A stretch of 64,000 bases of DNA, taken from contig NZ_NQOU01000001.1 in the NCBI RefSeq assembly GCF_003576595.1, positions 932,337 to 996,336 on the forward strand, given 5' to 3'. Shown in pieces: positions 38,206 through 47,677 of the stretch. The notes under the pieces are model-generated. The model was not told the origin of the DNA. It worked only from the letters and a program-made list of their open reading frames with translations, and searched no databases. The translations under genes and the position numbers were made by a program. Position 1 is the stretch's first letter; every line of letters begins with the position of its first letter. Source of the stretch: Neopusillimonas maritima (GTDB lineage Bacteria > Pseudomonadota > Gammaproteobacteria > Burkholderiales > Burkholderiaceae_B).

Positions 38206-38861
38206 CTTCCGCCCCCATTTCGGTTGGAATGCACATGCGTTTCGAGTGCACCTACTTTTTCGTCCAAACGATCAAGTCGGACCTGCAAATCGCTTAACTG
38301 CACCGACCACGCTTCATGTGTATGCCGTCCGAGCAGAACCTGACGCTCCTCAATAAGGTATTCAGCCATATTTCCGGCAAAACGCCCACTGGATCGCTGC
38401 ACACCCGCCAGAATAGAACGGAAGCCGGCGCTTACACGTACCGCCGCAGCATCACCCACAAAACGCGCAAGATCTTCTTCAGGATCCCAACGCAGAGTGC
38501 GCGCCAGCTCGGCCACAATCGTCGCCAGGCCGGCATCCCCTTCCACATGCAAAAAATGAGCGACCTCGTCGGTGTTGCCCTGCCGCACGGCCTGCAAAAC
38601 CTGGCCCAATTGGTGAGGGGTGAGCGTTAAAGTAACTTGCGGTTGGGCCTCGCGCGAGGCAACCTCAACCAAACCACCCGCAACCACCGTTAAGCATACC
38701 GACTGCGCGCCAAGATAAAAACGAATCGTTTTCCCTTCATGCCGGGCCAAACGATCGGCAGCCCATTGCTCACGCCCCAACAAGCCATTGAGTACTTTGG
38801 CGAAAACCCTGGCCGGCGCCAGAAAATCAGGAATAGGCAGCATGATGGATATGCGCAGCAC
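38202..38861 (-). CDS. ubiJ: Ubiquinone biosynthesis accessory factor UbiJ (SCP2 domain)
   Basis: The 219-residue protein has an SCP2 lipid-binding domain in the first half ([37 protein letters not shown]) and a long helical tail with coiled-coil character ([22 protein letters not shown]). UbiJ binds quinone intermediates and holds the Ubi complex together with UbiK (known). It overlaps ubiB by 4 bases. It lies 137 bases downstream of the Tim44-domain gene, separated from it by an intrinsic terminator, so ubiJ probably has its own promoter. Confidence 0.9.
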   Translation of the reverse strand: MLRISIMLPIPDFLAPARVFAKVLNGLLGREQWAADRLARHEGKTIRFYLGAQSVCLTVVAGGLVEVASREAQPQVTLTLTPHQLGQVLQAVRQGNTDEVAHFLHVEGDAGLATIVAELARTLRWDPEEDLARFVGDAAAVRVSAGFRSILAGVQRSSGRFAGNMAEYLIEERQVLLGRHTHEAWSVQLSDLQVRLDRLDEKVGALETHVHSNRNGGGR

Positions 38862-38931
38862 CTACGCATAGAAAAATATCTTGGAACAGCCGTAAGTGTA
38901 CCGGTTTTAGGGACAACGCGACGCCGCCAAC

Positions 38932-38970
38932 AAAAAGCCGGGCACGGTTGTTAAACAACCGCCGCCCGGC
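38932..38970 (-). terminator. Rho-independent terminator after the Tim44-domain gene
   Basis: On the minus strand GCCGGGC pairs with GCCCGGC. The interior GGTTGTT/AACAACC extends the stem, and TTTTT follows at once. It sits 29 bases after the Tim44-domain stop and 71 bases before the ubiJ start, which splits the ubi run into two transcripts. Confidence 0.85.
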
Positions 38971-38998
38971 CGGAAGACGACATGCAACAAACTTGCTG

Positions 38999-39967
38999 TT
39001 AACCGTTATTCGAAGACAGTTGCTGAAGCCCCGCCAGCAACCAGCCCGAGCCGTCTGCTTTGTACAGGTTCCATACCTCCTCAATGCGAACCGCTTCCGC
39101 ACCGGGTTCTTCACGCAACATGCCCGAATACCGTACGCTGGCCAAGTGTCCATCGGAAATAGCTTCAATACCCAGCAACTCCGCATTCAGCAGCAGAACT
39201 TCGGTATGTTGTGACAGACCTTCACGCGCTTGCATCTGGGGACGGAATTCCGCGACCATGTCGTCGGTAAGATATTCAGACAACCCATCAATGTTACCTT
39301 CATCCCACAGGCGCTGGACCTCCAGGAACTGTTTCTTGGCATTTGCCAGAAAAGCGCCCGTATCAAAATCATCAGGAATGAACCAGCTGTCTTGATCGGC
39401 GGTTGACAACGTTCCCGGCACATCGGTTGCTGCAACAGGCGTCATAGAGGGCGCCTCTGGTTGCGCCGATGGCGTGCGCCAAACCTCGTGAGCCCCTTGC
39501 TGGTTGTTGCGCTGCATACCCGCACTTTGCGTCGCGGGTCCGGAAGCGGCGCCACGCAAACGGCGCACAATAAACATAATTGCAAAAGCCAGCAAACCAA
39601 TGAGAATCAGGCTGGACATGAACTCAAGAAATGCGCCCGACAAACCCATTTGCGAAAGCAGTGCCGCGATACCCAAGCCCGCCGCAATGCCCGCTATCGG
39701 CCCCAAGAAACGTGACATACCTGAACGCGCGGCAGCCCCACCCGCAGCGGCCGTAGACGCAGACGCGGTATTTTGCGAGGTGCTGCGCTGTGTTGTAGTG
39801 GACGGAGTAGCCGCCTGACGTTGCTGCGTAACATTGGTGGACTGACGGCCAAAACTTGCGCCACCACCAAATCGACGAGCTTCCGCATCGAACGAAATAG
39901 ACACCATGGCAAAGGTGCTGAAAGCCAGGAGCACACCCGCAAAGTAGCGAGACAAGCGACTAGACAT
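38999..39967 (-). CDS. Tim44-like domain membrane protein
   Basis: The 322-residue protein starts with a signal-type segment (RYFAGVLLAFSTFAMVSIS) and has a low-complexity Ser/Thr/Ala/Gln linker (about 40-95). Hydrophobic segments span about 85-140 (FLGPIAGIAAGLGIAALL and SLILIGLLAFAIMFIV). The last 140 residues are a Tim44-like domain (LSEYLTDDMVAEF, LGIEAISDGHLASVRYSG, EEVWNLYKADGSGWLLAG). Bacterial Tim44-like proteins (TimA type) sit in the inner membrane; their role is unclear. In betaproteobacteria it lies between ubiE and ubiJ (recalled), which fits here. Confidence 0.82.
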   Translation of the reverse strand: MSSRLSRYFAGVLLAFSTFAMVSISFDAEARRFGGGASFGRQSTNVTQQRQAATPSTTTQRSTSQNTASASTAAAGGAAARSGMSRFLGPIAGIAAGLGIAALLSQMGLSGAFLEFMSSLILIGLLAFAIMFIVRRLRGAASGPATQSAGMQRNNQQGAHEVWRTPSAQPEAPSMTPVAATDVPGTLSTADQDSWFIPDDFDTGAFLANAKKQFLEVQRLWDEGNIDGLSEYLTDDMVAEFRPQMQAREGLSQHTEVLLLNAELLGIEAISDGHLASVRYSGMLREEPGAEAVRIEEVWNLYKADGSGWLLAGLQQLSSNNG

Positions 39968-39989
39968 ATTTGTAAAGCTCCAGTGAACG

Positions 39990-40021
39990 ATCGATTGATC
40001 GATGGTTGTAAGACAACAACC
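39990..40021. repeat. Two adjacent inverted repeats upstream of the Tim44-domain gene
   Basis: ATCGAT-TG-ATCGAT (39990-40003) is followed directly by GGTTGT-AAGACA-ACAACC (40004-40021). They lie in the 122-base gap between the ubiE stop and the Tim44-domain start. Neither is followed by a T-tract, so neither is a clear terminator. They could be operators for the Tim44-domain gene, or chance palindromes. Confidence 0.6.
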
Positions 40022-40089
40022 TTAATCTTACTAGAACCTGAACGTAAGCTCAACACAAATACATCGGCTATCCAAAAACCAGTGCCGCG

Positions 40090-40854
40090 TCAGCCCAGAT
40101 TCACGCCTTCGTGCAGGGCAACCAAGCCGGCGGTTAAGTTGAAATAGCGCACGCGATCGAACCCGACATCGCGCATCATTTGCGCCAGGGTTTCCTGATC
40201 GGGATGCATGCGAATGGACTCGGCCAGATATCGATAGCTTTCTTCGTCTTTGGCTACATTTTTGCCGAGCCAGGGAAGGATATTAAATGAATACCAATCG
40301 TACGCCGGTGCCAAAGGCTTGGCGACACGCGAAAACTCAAGCACCAATAACTTACCGCCGGGCTTCAGCACGCGGCGCATTTCCGACAACGCAATTTCTT
40401 TGTGTGTCATGTTGCGCAAACCAAATGCTACCGTGATGCGATCAAAATAAGCGTCGGGAAACGGCAGCTTTTCAGCGTCGCACACGGTAACCGGTGTAAT
40501 CAGGCCTTTATCGACCAAACGATCACGACCCACGCGCAGCATGGAATCATTGATATCGGTTAACCAAACCTCGCCCGAGGCTCCCACCTTGCGTGCTAAG
40601 GCTTTGGCCAAATCCCCCGTTCCCCCTGCGATATCAAGCACTTTCATGCCGGGGCGGACATTGGCCCGGGCGATGGTGAAAGCTTTCCAGGCCCGATGCA
40701 AACCCGCTGACATAAGATCATTCATGACGTCGTAACGCTGCGCGACGGAATGAAAAACCTGAGCGACTTTGGCGGCTTTTTCAGCCTCATCGACTGTTTT
40801 ATAGCCAAAGTGGGTTTGACGCCCTGAGGGAGGAGAAGAAGGAGTACGATTCAT
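40090..40854 (-). CDS. ubiE: Ubiquinone/menaquinone biosynthesis methyltransferase
   Basis: UbiE C-methylates the quinone ring with SAM. The 254-residue Rossmann methyltransferase has [32 protein letters not shown], motif [16 protein letters not shown], and the C-terminal signature [12 protein letters not shown]. The start is uncertain: ATG 40854 ([11 protein letters not shown]) fits length but lacks a clear ribosome site; GTG 40878, 8 codons upstream, is the alternative. It is divergent from phoB by 155 bases, which hold the Pho box. The window also contains ubiB, ubiJ and ispB. Confidence 0.93.
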   Translation of the reverse strand: MNRTPSSPPSGRQTHFGYKTVDEAEKAAKVAQVFHSVAQRYDVMNDLMSAGLHRAWKAFTIARANVRPGMKVLDIAGGTGDLAKALARKVGASGEVWLTDINDSMLRVGRDRLVDKGLITPVTVCDAEKLPFPDAYFDRITVAFGLRNMTHKEIALSEMRRVLKPGGKLLVLEFSRVAKPLAPAYDWYSFNILPWLGKNVAKDEESYRYLAESIRMHPDQETLAQMMRDVGFDRVRYFNLTAGLVALHEGVNLG

Positions 40855-40932
40855 AGCGCGTATCGTACTCCAACTCACGATGTCCCGCCAGCCAACGCAC
40901 CGGTTTCAGCGGCTTACCACGAATTTGGACAA

Positions 40933-40961
40933 CCGTCACGAATTTTTCACAAACCTGTAAC
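40933..40961 (+). promoter_or_regulatory. Pho box (three direct repeats) of the phoBR promoter
   Basis: Three 7-base units with 4-base spacers, CCGTCAC-gaat-TTTTCAC-aaac-CTGTAAC, match the 11-base period of PhoB sites (E. coli unit CTGTCAT/C). A -10 hexamer CATAAT lies at 40970-40975, eight bases after the last unit, where PhoB-bound promoters lack a -35. phoB starts at 41010. This predicts autoactivation of phoBR under phosphate limitation. Confidence 0.82.
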
Positions 40962-41009
40962 AATCAAGCCATAATATGGCAGGGTCCTTACCCTTAACCC
41001 AAAAACGCC

Positions 41010-41714
41010 ATGAACACCACTATTCTCGTCGTTGAAGATGAACCCGCGATTCAGGAACTGATCGCTGTGAACCTGTCATTTGCCGGACACAAGGTACTGC
41101 GCGCATTCGATGCGGAACAAGCACAAACGCTCATCCGTGCCGAACTACCGGACTTGATCTTGCTCGACTGGATGCTGCCTGGCGCCTCAGGTATCACTCT
41201 GGCAAAACAGCTGAGATCCGACGAAAGAACGCGTCACGTTCCCGTTATTATGCTCACTGCAAAAGGGGCGGAGAACGACAAAATAGAAGGCCTGGAGGCC
41301 GGCGCAGACGACTACATCACCAAGCCCTTCTCACCTAAAGAGCTCATGGCTCGCATCAAAGCCGTGTTGCGTCGCCGCGCGCCCCAGCTCACCGATGACA
41401 TTATCCAAATCGGCACATTGGTTCTCGACCCCACCACCCACCGGGTCAGCGGAAACGGTACCGCTCTATCGATTGGCCCTACTGAGTTTCGCTTGCTACA
41501 CTTTTTCATGACGCACACGGAACGCGTTTTTTCCCGTTCACAATTGCTCGATCAGGTATGGGGTGATCATGTCTTTGTCGAAGAGCGCACCGTCGACGTT
41601 CATATTCGCCGGCTACGTAAAGCGCTCGAGCCCAGCGGACACGAAAACCATATTGAAACCGTACGCGGTGCGGGCTATCGATTTGCCGCCCGCTTACCCA
41701 GTGCAACGCCTTAA
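41010..41714 (+). CDS. phoB: Phosphate regulon response regulator
   Basis: The 234-residue OmpR-type response regulator has the acidic pocket EDE at 9-11, phospho-acceptor D53 (LLLDWMLPG), TAK and KPF motifs, then a winged-helix domain from about 140 (RVFSRSQLLDQVWG, VDVHIRRLRKAL). PhoB activates Pho genes when phosphorylated. The phoR kinase starts 44 bases later. A three-unit Pho box lies just upstream. No phoU or pst genes are adjacent, unlike in many relatives. Confidence 0.96.
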   Translation: MNTTILVVEDEPAIQELIAVNLSFAGHKVLRAFDAEQAQTLIRAELPDLILLDWMLPGASGITLAKQLRSDERTRHVPVIMLTAKGAENDKIEGLEAGADDYITKPFSPKELMARIKAVLRRRAPQLTDDIIQIGTLVLDPTTHRVSGNGTALSIGPTEFRLLHFFMTHTERVFSRSQLLDQVWGDHVFVEERTVDVHIRRLRKALEPSGHENHIETVRGAGYRFAARLPSATP

Positions 41715-41758
41715 CCGTACCTAATTGAACAACCTAAGCAGCATCAAGGCCTCTTATC

Positions 41759-43060
41759 ATGCAGAAAACCCTGATCTCACTTGGCGCCTGGATACTGCTT
41801 GGCTGGGCGGTGGGTGAGTGGATTAATCCAACAACAGGGTGGTTCGTCTTAACCGCAGGTCTGCTCGGCATGATTCTGGTGAGCGGGACGCAACTTTCTC
41901 AAATTCGCAAATGGGTTCGTCATATTCATACACCCCCACCCCCGTCGGTCGGCCCGTGGGACGAAATTCTGGCGCCCATCTACCGGCAACTGCGTAAAGA
42001 CCGTCTGGAAATCGAAGAACTAAACCGACACGTTGCGGGCATTATGCTTGCCGCCGAGGCGTTACCCGATGGCGCCATTACGTTAAACGAAGAGATGCTG
42101 GTAACGTGGTGCAATAAAACCGCTACCGAACACACCGGGCTGAACCTTGAAACCGACCGCGGCTTCAGTATTTTCAATATTTTGCGCGCGCCCGAGTTTC
42201 ATGAGTACGCCCAGCAATCGAAGTGGCCTGAACCCCTGTTGCTTCACCTGGTTCGCAACGACCAAAATCGCGCCATATTAGTTCAGCTCACGCCCTACGG
42301 TATTGGCCAGTATCTGATCGTGACGCGTGATGTCACCCAATTGGAAAAGCTCGAAACCACCCGCAAAGACTTTGTAGCAAATGTTTCACACGAACTGCGC
42401 ACCCCCCTAACGGTTTTGGTCGGTTTTCTGGAAACGCTGCAATCCATTCCCGCTGAACACATTGAACCGGAACAGCGCGAACACTACCTGAATTTAATGA
42501 TTGACCAGGCCCAGCGCATGCAAGCCATTGTGGCCGACTTGCTCACGCTGTCGACGTTGGAATCATCGCCTTCCGTGTCGGGAGAGCCCGTGAATATGGC
42601 CGAAATCATTCACACGGCTTTGAATCAGGCGCGAATCTTATCGAAAGACCAGCACGTATTTGTAGAGAACATCGCCGATGATTTATACATACAAGGCAAT
42701 GCATCGGAGCTTGCCTCGGCGGTAAGCAACTTGCTCACCAATGCAGTTCGCTATACCCCTAAAGACGGCACCATTACGGTAAGTTGGTATTTAACTGAAA
42801 GCGGACGTGCACATTATTCGGTACAAGACACGGGCATTGGCGTGGCCGCGCAAGATATTCCGCGGTTAACCGAAAGATTTTATCGTGTCGACCGCGGCCG
42901 CTCACGCGCCACCGGCGGCACCGGCCTTGGCCTGGCTATTACAAAGCATGTCGCGATGCGTCATAACGCAGAGTTAACGATTAACAGCCGCCTGGGCGCA
43001 GGCAGCCTGTTCACATTGGCGTTTCCACCTTCCCGGCTTGTCGTGCCCAGTAGCCAATAA
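41759..43060 (+). CDS. phoR: Phosphate regulon sensor histidine kinase
   Basis: The 433-residue kinase has two short N-terminal hydrophobic segments (about 5-45) and no large periplasmic loop, as in PhoR. It then has a PAS-like region (90-200), the His box FVANVSHELRTPLTVLVGF, the N box (LLTNAVRYTP), and G boxes (DTGIGVA, GTGLGLAI). It phosphorylates PhoB in low phosphate and reads Pst transport state via PhoU (known). It follows phoB by 44 bases; the tail converges on the FAD/Fe-S oxidase gene. Confidence 0.95.
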   Translation: MQKTLISLGAWILLGWAVGEWINPTTGWFVLTAGLLGMILVSGTQLSQIRKWVRHIHTPPPPSVGPWDEILAPIYRQLRKDRLEIEELNRHVAGIMLAAEALPDGAITLNEEMLVTWCNKTATEHTGLNLETDRGFSIFNILRAPEFHEYAQQSKWPEPLLLHLVRNDQNRAILVQLTPYGIGQYLIVTRDVTQLEKLETTRKDFVANVSHELRTPLTVLVGFLETLQSIPAEHIEPEQREHYLNLMIDQAQRMQAIVADLLTLSTLESSPSVSGEPVNMAEIIHTALNQARILSKDQHVFVENIADDLYIQGNASELASAVSNLLTNAVRYTPKDGTITVSWYLTESGRAHYSVQDTGIGVAAQDIPRLTERFYRVDRGRSRATGGTGLGLAITKHVAMRHNAELTINSRLGAGSLFTLAFPPSRLVVPSSQ

Positions 43061-43086
43061 CACGACAACCGATAACACGAAACGGC

Positions 43087-46000
43087 TTATACCAGCACGC
43101 GCTCAATGCCGCCGGCATTCGCGGCCTTCACATAGTCTTCAAGCCAGGATTGGCCCAACACGTGGCGTGCCATCTCGACCACGATGTAATCGGCTTCCAT
43201 ACCGGTGTCACCTTCATAGCGCGACAGCCCCTGCAGGCACGAAGGACAGGAAGTCAGCATTTTCACATTGCCATCGTAACCATCGGAACGAATCTGGCCT
43301 GTGTTTTTCAATAGCTCTTCCTGTTTGCGGAAACGCACTTGGGTTGATACGTCGGGCCGCGATACCGCCAACGTGCCCGACTCACCACAACAACGATCGG
43401 TTTTGATTGTGTCAGTCCCCACAAGCGACTTCACCGTCTTCATAGGGTCTTGCAGCTTCATGGGCGAGTGACAGGGATCGTGATACATATAACGCATACC
43501 CGTCACGCCTTCGAGTTTGATATCTTTTTCAAGCAAATACTCGTGAATATCAATTAAACGGCACCCAGGAAAAATCTTTTCAAATTCGTAGCCGGCCAGT
43601 TGGTCGTAACAAGTACCGCAACTGACAACGACCGTTTTAATGTCGAGGTAGTTCAATGTGTTGGCCATACGGTGGAACAACACACGGTTGTCGGTGATGA
43701 TTTTATCGGCCTTGTCGTACATGCCATTGCCGCGCTGCGGATAACCGCAACACAAATAACCCGGCGGCAAAACGGTTTGTACACCGGCATGCCACAACAT
43801 GGCCTGGGTAGCCAGGCCAACCTGAGAAAACAGGCGCTCGGACCCGCAGCCCGGGAAATAAAACACCGCCTCCGAATCAACATGCGTTGAGCTGGGGTTG
43901 CGAATAATGGGCACGTAGTTGGCGTCTTCAATATCGAGCAGCTTGCGTGCGGTTTGCTTGGGCAGCCCACCCGGCATTTTCTTGTTCACGAAATGCACAA
44001 CCTGCTCTTTAATGGGGGCTTTACCAATAGTGGCGGGCGGTTGTTGCGTTTGGCGGCGCGCCGGCACGCTGAACAGATCGGCGGCAAAACGCTGCGCCTT
44101 GTAACCGATATCGACCATGGCCGTACGCGTTGCCTTGATCACGCGCGGGTCTTTTGCATTCAGGAAGAACATGGCCGCCGTGGTACCCGGATTGAACGAC
44201 TTCTTGCCCATGCGACGCAACAAAGCGCGCATATCCATGGACACATTGCCGAAATCAATATCGACCGGGCACGGGTTATAGCACTTGTGACATACCGTGC
44301 AATGGTCACCCACATCTTCAAACTCAGACCAATGCTTCAGGCTAATACCCCGACGCGTTTGCTCTTCATAAAGGAAGGCCTCGATAAGCAACGAGGTGGC
44401 CAGAATTTTGTTACGCGGCGAATACAACAGGTTGGCGCGCGGTACGTGCGTTGCACAAACCGGCTTGCACTTACCGCAACGCAAACAGTCTTTAATAGCG
44501 GACGAAATGGCGCCAATTTCACTTTGCTGCATAATCAGCGACTCGTGACCCAGCAGGTTGAAACTGGGTGTCCAGGCATGGCGCAAATCGGCGCCCGGCA
44601 TGAGCTTGCCGGCATTAAACCGCCCCTGCGGGTCAATTTGCCGCTTGTAGTCCTGGAACGGCTGTAGCTCTTCAGGCGTAAGAAACTCGTATTTGGTCAG
44701 GCCAATGCCGTGCTCACCGGAAATAACGCCATCCAGGTCGCGGGCAATTTTCATAATGCGCGCCACCGTTTCATTAGCCTCGCGCATCATTTCGTAGTTG
44801 TCGGAGTTCACCGGGATATTGGTATGCACATTGCCGTCACCCGCGTGCATATGCAAAGCAACGAACACACGGCCTTTCAATACCTCATCGTGAATCGACT
44901 GAATTTTGGCCAACACCGCCGCACAAGCCGAACCTGCGAAGATGCGCTCCATATGGCTGCGCACTTCGGCTTTCCAGGAAACACGAATGGTGCGATCTTG
45001 CATCACGTCGAACACACGCGCCTCGGGCTGCGTATCCAGGCGTTCTCGAAGCGCGGGCACCAAACTTTCCAAACCCAATGCCGGAATTTGCGACAACGCT
45101 TGCGACAAAGGCATGTCGAGGTTTTCAAGCAACCATACCCAACGCCGACGGGTTTCGGTTAACACTTCCAGTGCGGCTTCGGTTCGCTCGCGCAACACCC
45201 CGGCGCGCATCATTTCAGCCTCTTCTGCATCCTCGGTTTTACCCACCGGCAGGGCTTCGCTACCAAAAAACTGTTCAAGCTGGTCGAGCAAACGCAACTT
45301 GTTGCGCGTGGAAAGCTCGATATTGATTCGCTCAATGGCATCGGTGTACTCACCCATGCGGTTCAATGGGATCACGACATCTTCGTTGATCTTGAATGCA
45401 TTTGTGTGGCGCGCAATGGCCGCGGTACGGGCACGATCGAGCCAGAACTTCTTGCGTGCTTCCGCGCTAACCGCAACAAACCCTTCCCCATGGCGCGAAT
45501 TGGCCAGCCGCACAACCTCACTGGCAGCAGCTGCGACGGCGTTGGGGTCATCACCCACAATATCGCCGATAAGTACCATTTTCGGGAAGCCGCCGCGCTT
45601 GCTTTTGGTGGCATAACCCACTGCACGCAAATAACGTTCATCCAGATGCTCTAACCCGGCCAGCAACGCACCTTGCTGCTTGCCTTCACCATCCAGGTAT
45701 TGCTTGATTTCCACAATTGACGGAATAGCATCACGCGCCTGGCCGAAAAACTCCATGCACACTGTGCGCGTTTCACCTGGCATACGGTGCAACACCCAGC
45801 GGGCCGACGTAATAAGGCCATCGCAACCTTCTTTTTGCACCCCCGGCAAACCGGCCAGGAATTTGTCGGTGACGTCTTTACCCAGGCCTTCCTTGCGAAA
45901 CTTGCGCCCTTCTATGCGCAACGTTTCCGACTTCAACAAACGCTCGCCCGGCGCACGGCTGCCGTCGAACCATTTGATGTCGAACTGAACCTCTTCGACA

Positions 46001-47028
46001 TCGTGAATCTTGCCCATATTGTGGTTTACACGTGTGACTTCAAGCCAATTCCCTTGCGGGTCGACCATGCGCCACCATGCCAGGTTATCAAGTGCCGTAC
46101 CCCAAAGCACGGCCTTTTTCCCGCCGGCATTCATGGCCACATTACCGCCAACACACGAGGCGTCGGCCGACGTGGGGTCAACAGCAAACACAAGCCCGGC
46201 CTCATCAGCGGCATCGGCTACCCGGCGGGTTACAACGCCGGCCCCGGCCAGCACGGTGGCAACAGGCTGCTCAAGACCCGGCAGTGTAATGTGCTCAACC
46301 GCTTCCAGCTTGTCGAGTTTTTCGGTATTAATAACCACCGAGCGCCAGGTGAGCGGAATGGCGCCGCCCGTATAACCCGTGCCACCCCCACGCGGAATAA
46401 TGGTGAGCTCCAGCTCGATACAGGCGCGCACCAACGGCGCCATCTCGGCCTCGGTATCGGGCGTTAAAACCACAAACGGGTACTCAACACGCCAGTCGGT
46501 CGCGTCGGTAACATGCGAAACGCGCGACAGCCCGTCGAACTTGATGTTGTCGCGCGCGGTTACTTTGGCCAGGCGCTTCATGACCTTTTTGCGCAATGCC
46601 CGTGTTTGCTCGAACTCAAGCTGAAAAGCGCTCACGGCGCCACGAGCCGCCTGCAGCAATAACACGACTTTGTTGTCGCGTTCGGGGTCACCCGCATCGC
46701 GACGCTTGTCAATTTCACCCAGCCGGTGCGTCATGGCTTCTACCAGCATCGCAAGGCGTTTGGGGTTATCGAGCAAGTCGTCCTGCAAATACGGGTTGCG
46801 CTTCACTACCCAGATGTCACCCAGCACTTCAAACAGCATTCTGGCCGAACGACCGGTTTTACGCTCTCCGCGCAGATCGGTTAACCAAGACCAGGCCTCT
46901 TCACCCAATAACCGAGAAACAATCTCGCGATCGGAAAAAGAGGTGTAGTTGTATGGAATTTCACGCAGACGCGGTGCGTCGTTTGACGGCAAATTCGCAA
47001 GCAATTGGCTGGCAATAGGGGCGTTCAT
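43087..47028 (-). CDS. Fused FAD-linked oxidase and Fe-S/CCG oxidoreductase with N-terminal DUF3683
   Basis: The 1313-residue protein joins three parts. An N-terminal DUF3683 region (to about 150) is followed by a FAD_binding_4/GlcD-like oxidase ([11 protein letters not shown] near 220, and [12 protein letters not shown] near 770). It ends in a GlcF-like iron-sulfur part: [11 protein letters not shown] (about 846), [12 protein letters not shown] (about 911), and CCG motifs PGCGSERL (1057), HDPCHSP (1186) and CCGESGT (1213). These fit oxidation of a 2-hydroxy acid such as D-lactate or glycolate with electrons passed to quinone. The true substrate is unknown. Relatives such as E. coli YdiJ lack DUF3683. 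Confidence 0.9.
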   Translation of the reverse strand: MNAPIASQLLANLPSNDAPRLREIPYNYTSFSDREIVSRLLGEEAWSWLTDLRGERKTGRSARMLFEVLGDIWVVKRNPYLQDDLLDNPKRLAMLVEAMTHRLGEIDKRRDAGDPERDNKVVLLLQAARGAVSAFQLEFEQTRALRKKVMKRLAKVTARDNIKFDGLSRVSHVTDATDWRVEYPFVVLTPDTEAEMAPLVRACIELELTIIPRGGGTGYTGGAIPLTWRSVVINTEKLDKLEAVEHITLPGLEQPVATVLAGAGVVTRRVADAADEAGLVFAVDPTSADASCVGGNVAMNAGGKKAVLWGTALDNLAWWRMVDPQGNWLEVTRVNHNMGKIHDVEEVQFDIKWFDGSRAPGERLLKSETLRIEGRKFRKEGLGKDVTDKFLAGLPGVQKEGCDGLITSARWVLHRMPGETRTVCMEFFGQARDAIPSIVEIKQYLDGEGKQQGALLAGLEHLDERYLRAVGYATKSKRGGFPKMVLIGDIVGDDPNAVAAAASEVVRLANSRHGEGFVAVSAEARKKFWLDRARTAAIARHTNAFKINEDVVIPLNRMGEYTDAIERINIELSTRNKLRLLDQLEQFFGSEALPVGKTEDAEEAEMMRAGVLRERTEAALEVLTETRRRWVWLLENLDMPLSQALSQIPALGLESLVPALRERLDTQPEARVFDVMQDRTIRVSWKAEVRSHMERIFAGSACAAVLAKIQSIHDEVLKGRVFVALHMHAGDGNVHTNIPVNSDNYEMMREANETVARIMKIARDLDGVISGEHGIGLTKYEFLTPEELQPFQDYKRQIDPQGRFNAGKLMPGADLRHAWTPSFNLLGHESLIMQQSEIGAISSAIKDCLRCGKCKPVCATHVPRANLLYSPRNKILATSLLIEAFLYEEQTRRGISLKHWSEFEDVGDHCTVCHKCYNPCPVDIDFGNVSMDMRALLRRMGKKSFNPGTTAAMFFLNAKDPRVIKATRTAMVDIGYKAQRFAADLFSVPARRQTQQPPATIGKAPIKEQVVHFVNKKMPGGLPKQTARKLLDIEDANYVPIIRNPSSTHVDSEAVFYFPGCGSERLFSQVGLATQAMLWHAGVQTVLPPGYLCCGYPQRGNGMYDKADKIITDNRVLFHRMANTLNYLDIKTVVVSCGTCYDQLAGYEFEKIFPGCRLIDIHEYLLEKDIKLEGVTGMRYMYHDPCHSPMKLQDPMKTVKSLVGTDTIKTDRCCGESGTLAVSRPDVSTQVRFRKQEELLKNTGQIRSDGYDGNVKMLTSCPSCLQGLSRYEGDTGMEADYIVVEMARHVLGQSWLEDYVKAANAGGIERVLV

Positions 47029-47097
47029 GGAGTCGCTGTCAAAAAAAAGATTCGGGTAATCTCCCAGTTTACTTCATCGGTCAAGCGCGCACGGCGG

Positions 47098-47589
47098 TTA
47101 AACCCCTGACGAAACCCATAAAAACGCCCAGGCCACCAACAAATACCGCAGAAACTTCCCTAACGCGATGAAAAACAAGCACGGCCAGAAAGGTAAACGC
47201 ATCCCGCCGGCCACGGCACAAAGTGGGTCGCCTATTACCGGCAACCAGGAAAAAAGCAACGCCAGCGGGCCAAAACGTCGAACATAGCCCTGCGCAACGC
47301 CACGCCAACGGCCGGTGCTTTCACCGAAGTAACGTACGGCCCAGACTACCCCCATACCCATGGCGTAACTCACCACCCCACCTAAAGTATTACCCAGCGT
47401 TGCCAACGCCAGCGCCGGCCAGACGTTGCCAGGCTGGAGCTGCAAATAGGCCATCAAAACAGGCTCAGAACCCAGCGGCAGCAGGGTTGACGCCAAAAAA
47501 CTTATAACGAACACCGCGCTTAAACCAACTTCGGGCATGGCCAGAAAAGCCAGCAGATCAGAAACCATCGCGCCCCATTGCCCTTGCAT
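47098..47589 (-). CDS. YqaA/DedA-type membrane protein
   Basis: The 163-residue inner-membrane protein has about five hydrophobic segments and the SNARE-associated/VTT signature (PLGSEPVLMAYLQL, then GNTLGGVVSYAMG and RRFGPLALLFSWLPVIGDPLCAVAGG). This is the YqaA subgroup of DedA proteins, some of which help lipid or osmotic homeostasis (known for the family). The start ATG 47589 has AAGGA eight bases upstream. It is divergent from ilvA across 88 bases. The function in this organism is unproven. Confidence 0.85.
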   Translation of the reverse strand: MQGQWGAMVSDLLAFLAMPEVGLSAVFVISFLASTLLPLGSEPVLMAYLQLQPGNVWPALALATLGNTLGGVVSYAMGMGVVWAVRYFGESTGRWRGVAQGYVRRFGPLALLFSWLPVIGDPLCAVAGGMRLPFWPCLFFIALGKFLRYLLVAWAFLWVSSGV

Positions 47590-47677
47590 ATTTCCTGTCC
47601 TTTGTCTGTGTAAGAAGCATGCGCTGTGGTAACCTAAATCCCTTTATCAAGCCCCTTTTCTAGCGCTCAATCGCATC

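Noticed and set aside
40090-43060. phoU next to phoBR
   Set aside because: Neither flank encodes a PhoU-like helical protein; the neighbours are ubiE and the FAD/Fe-S oxidase.
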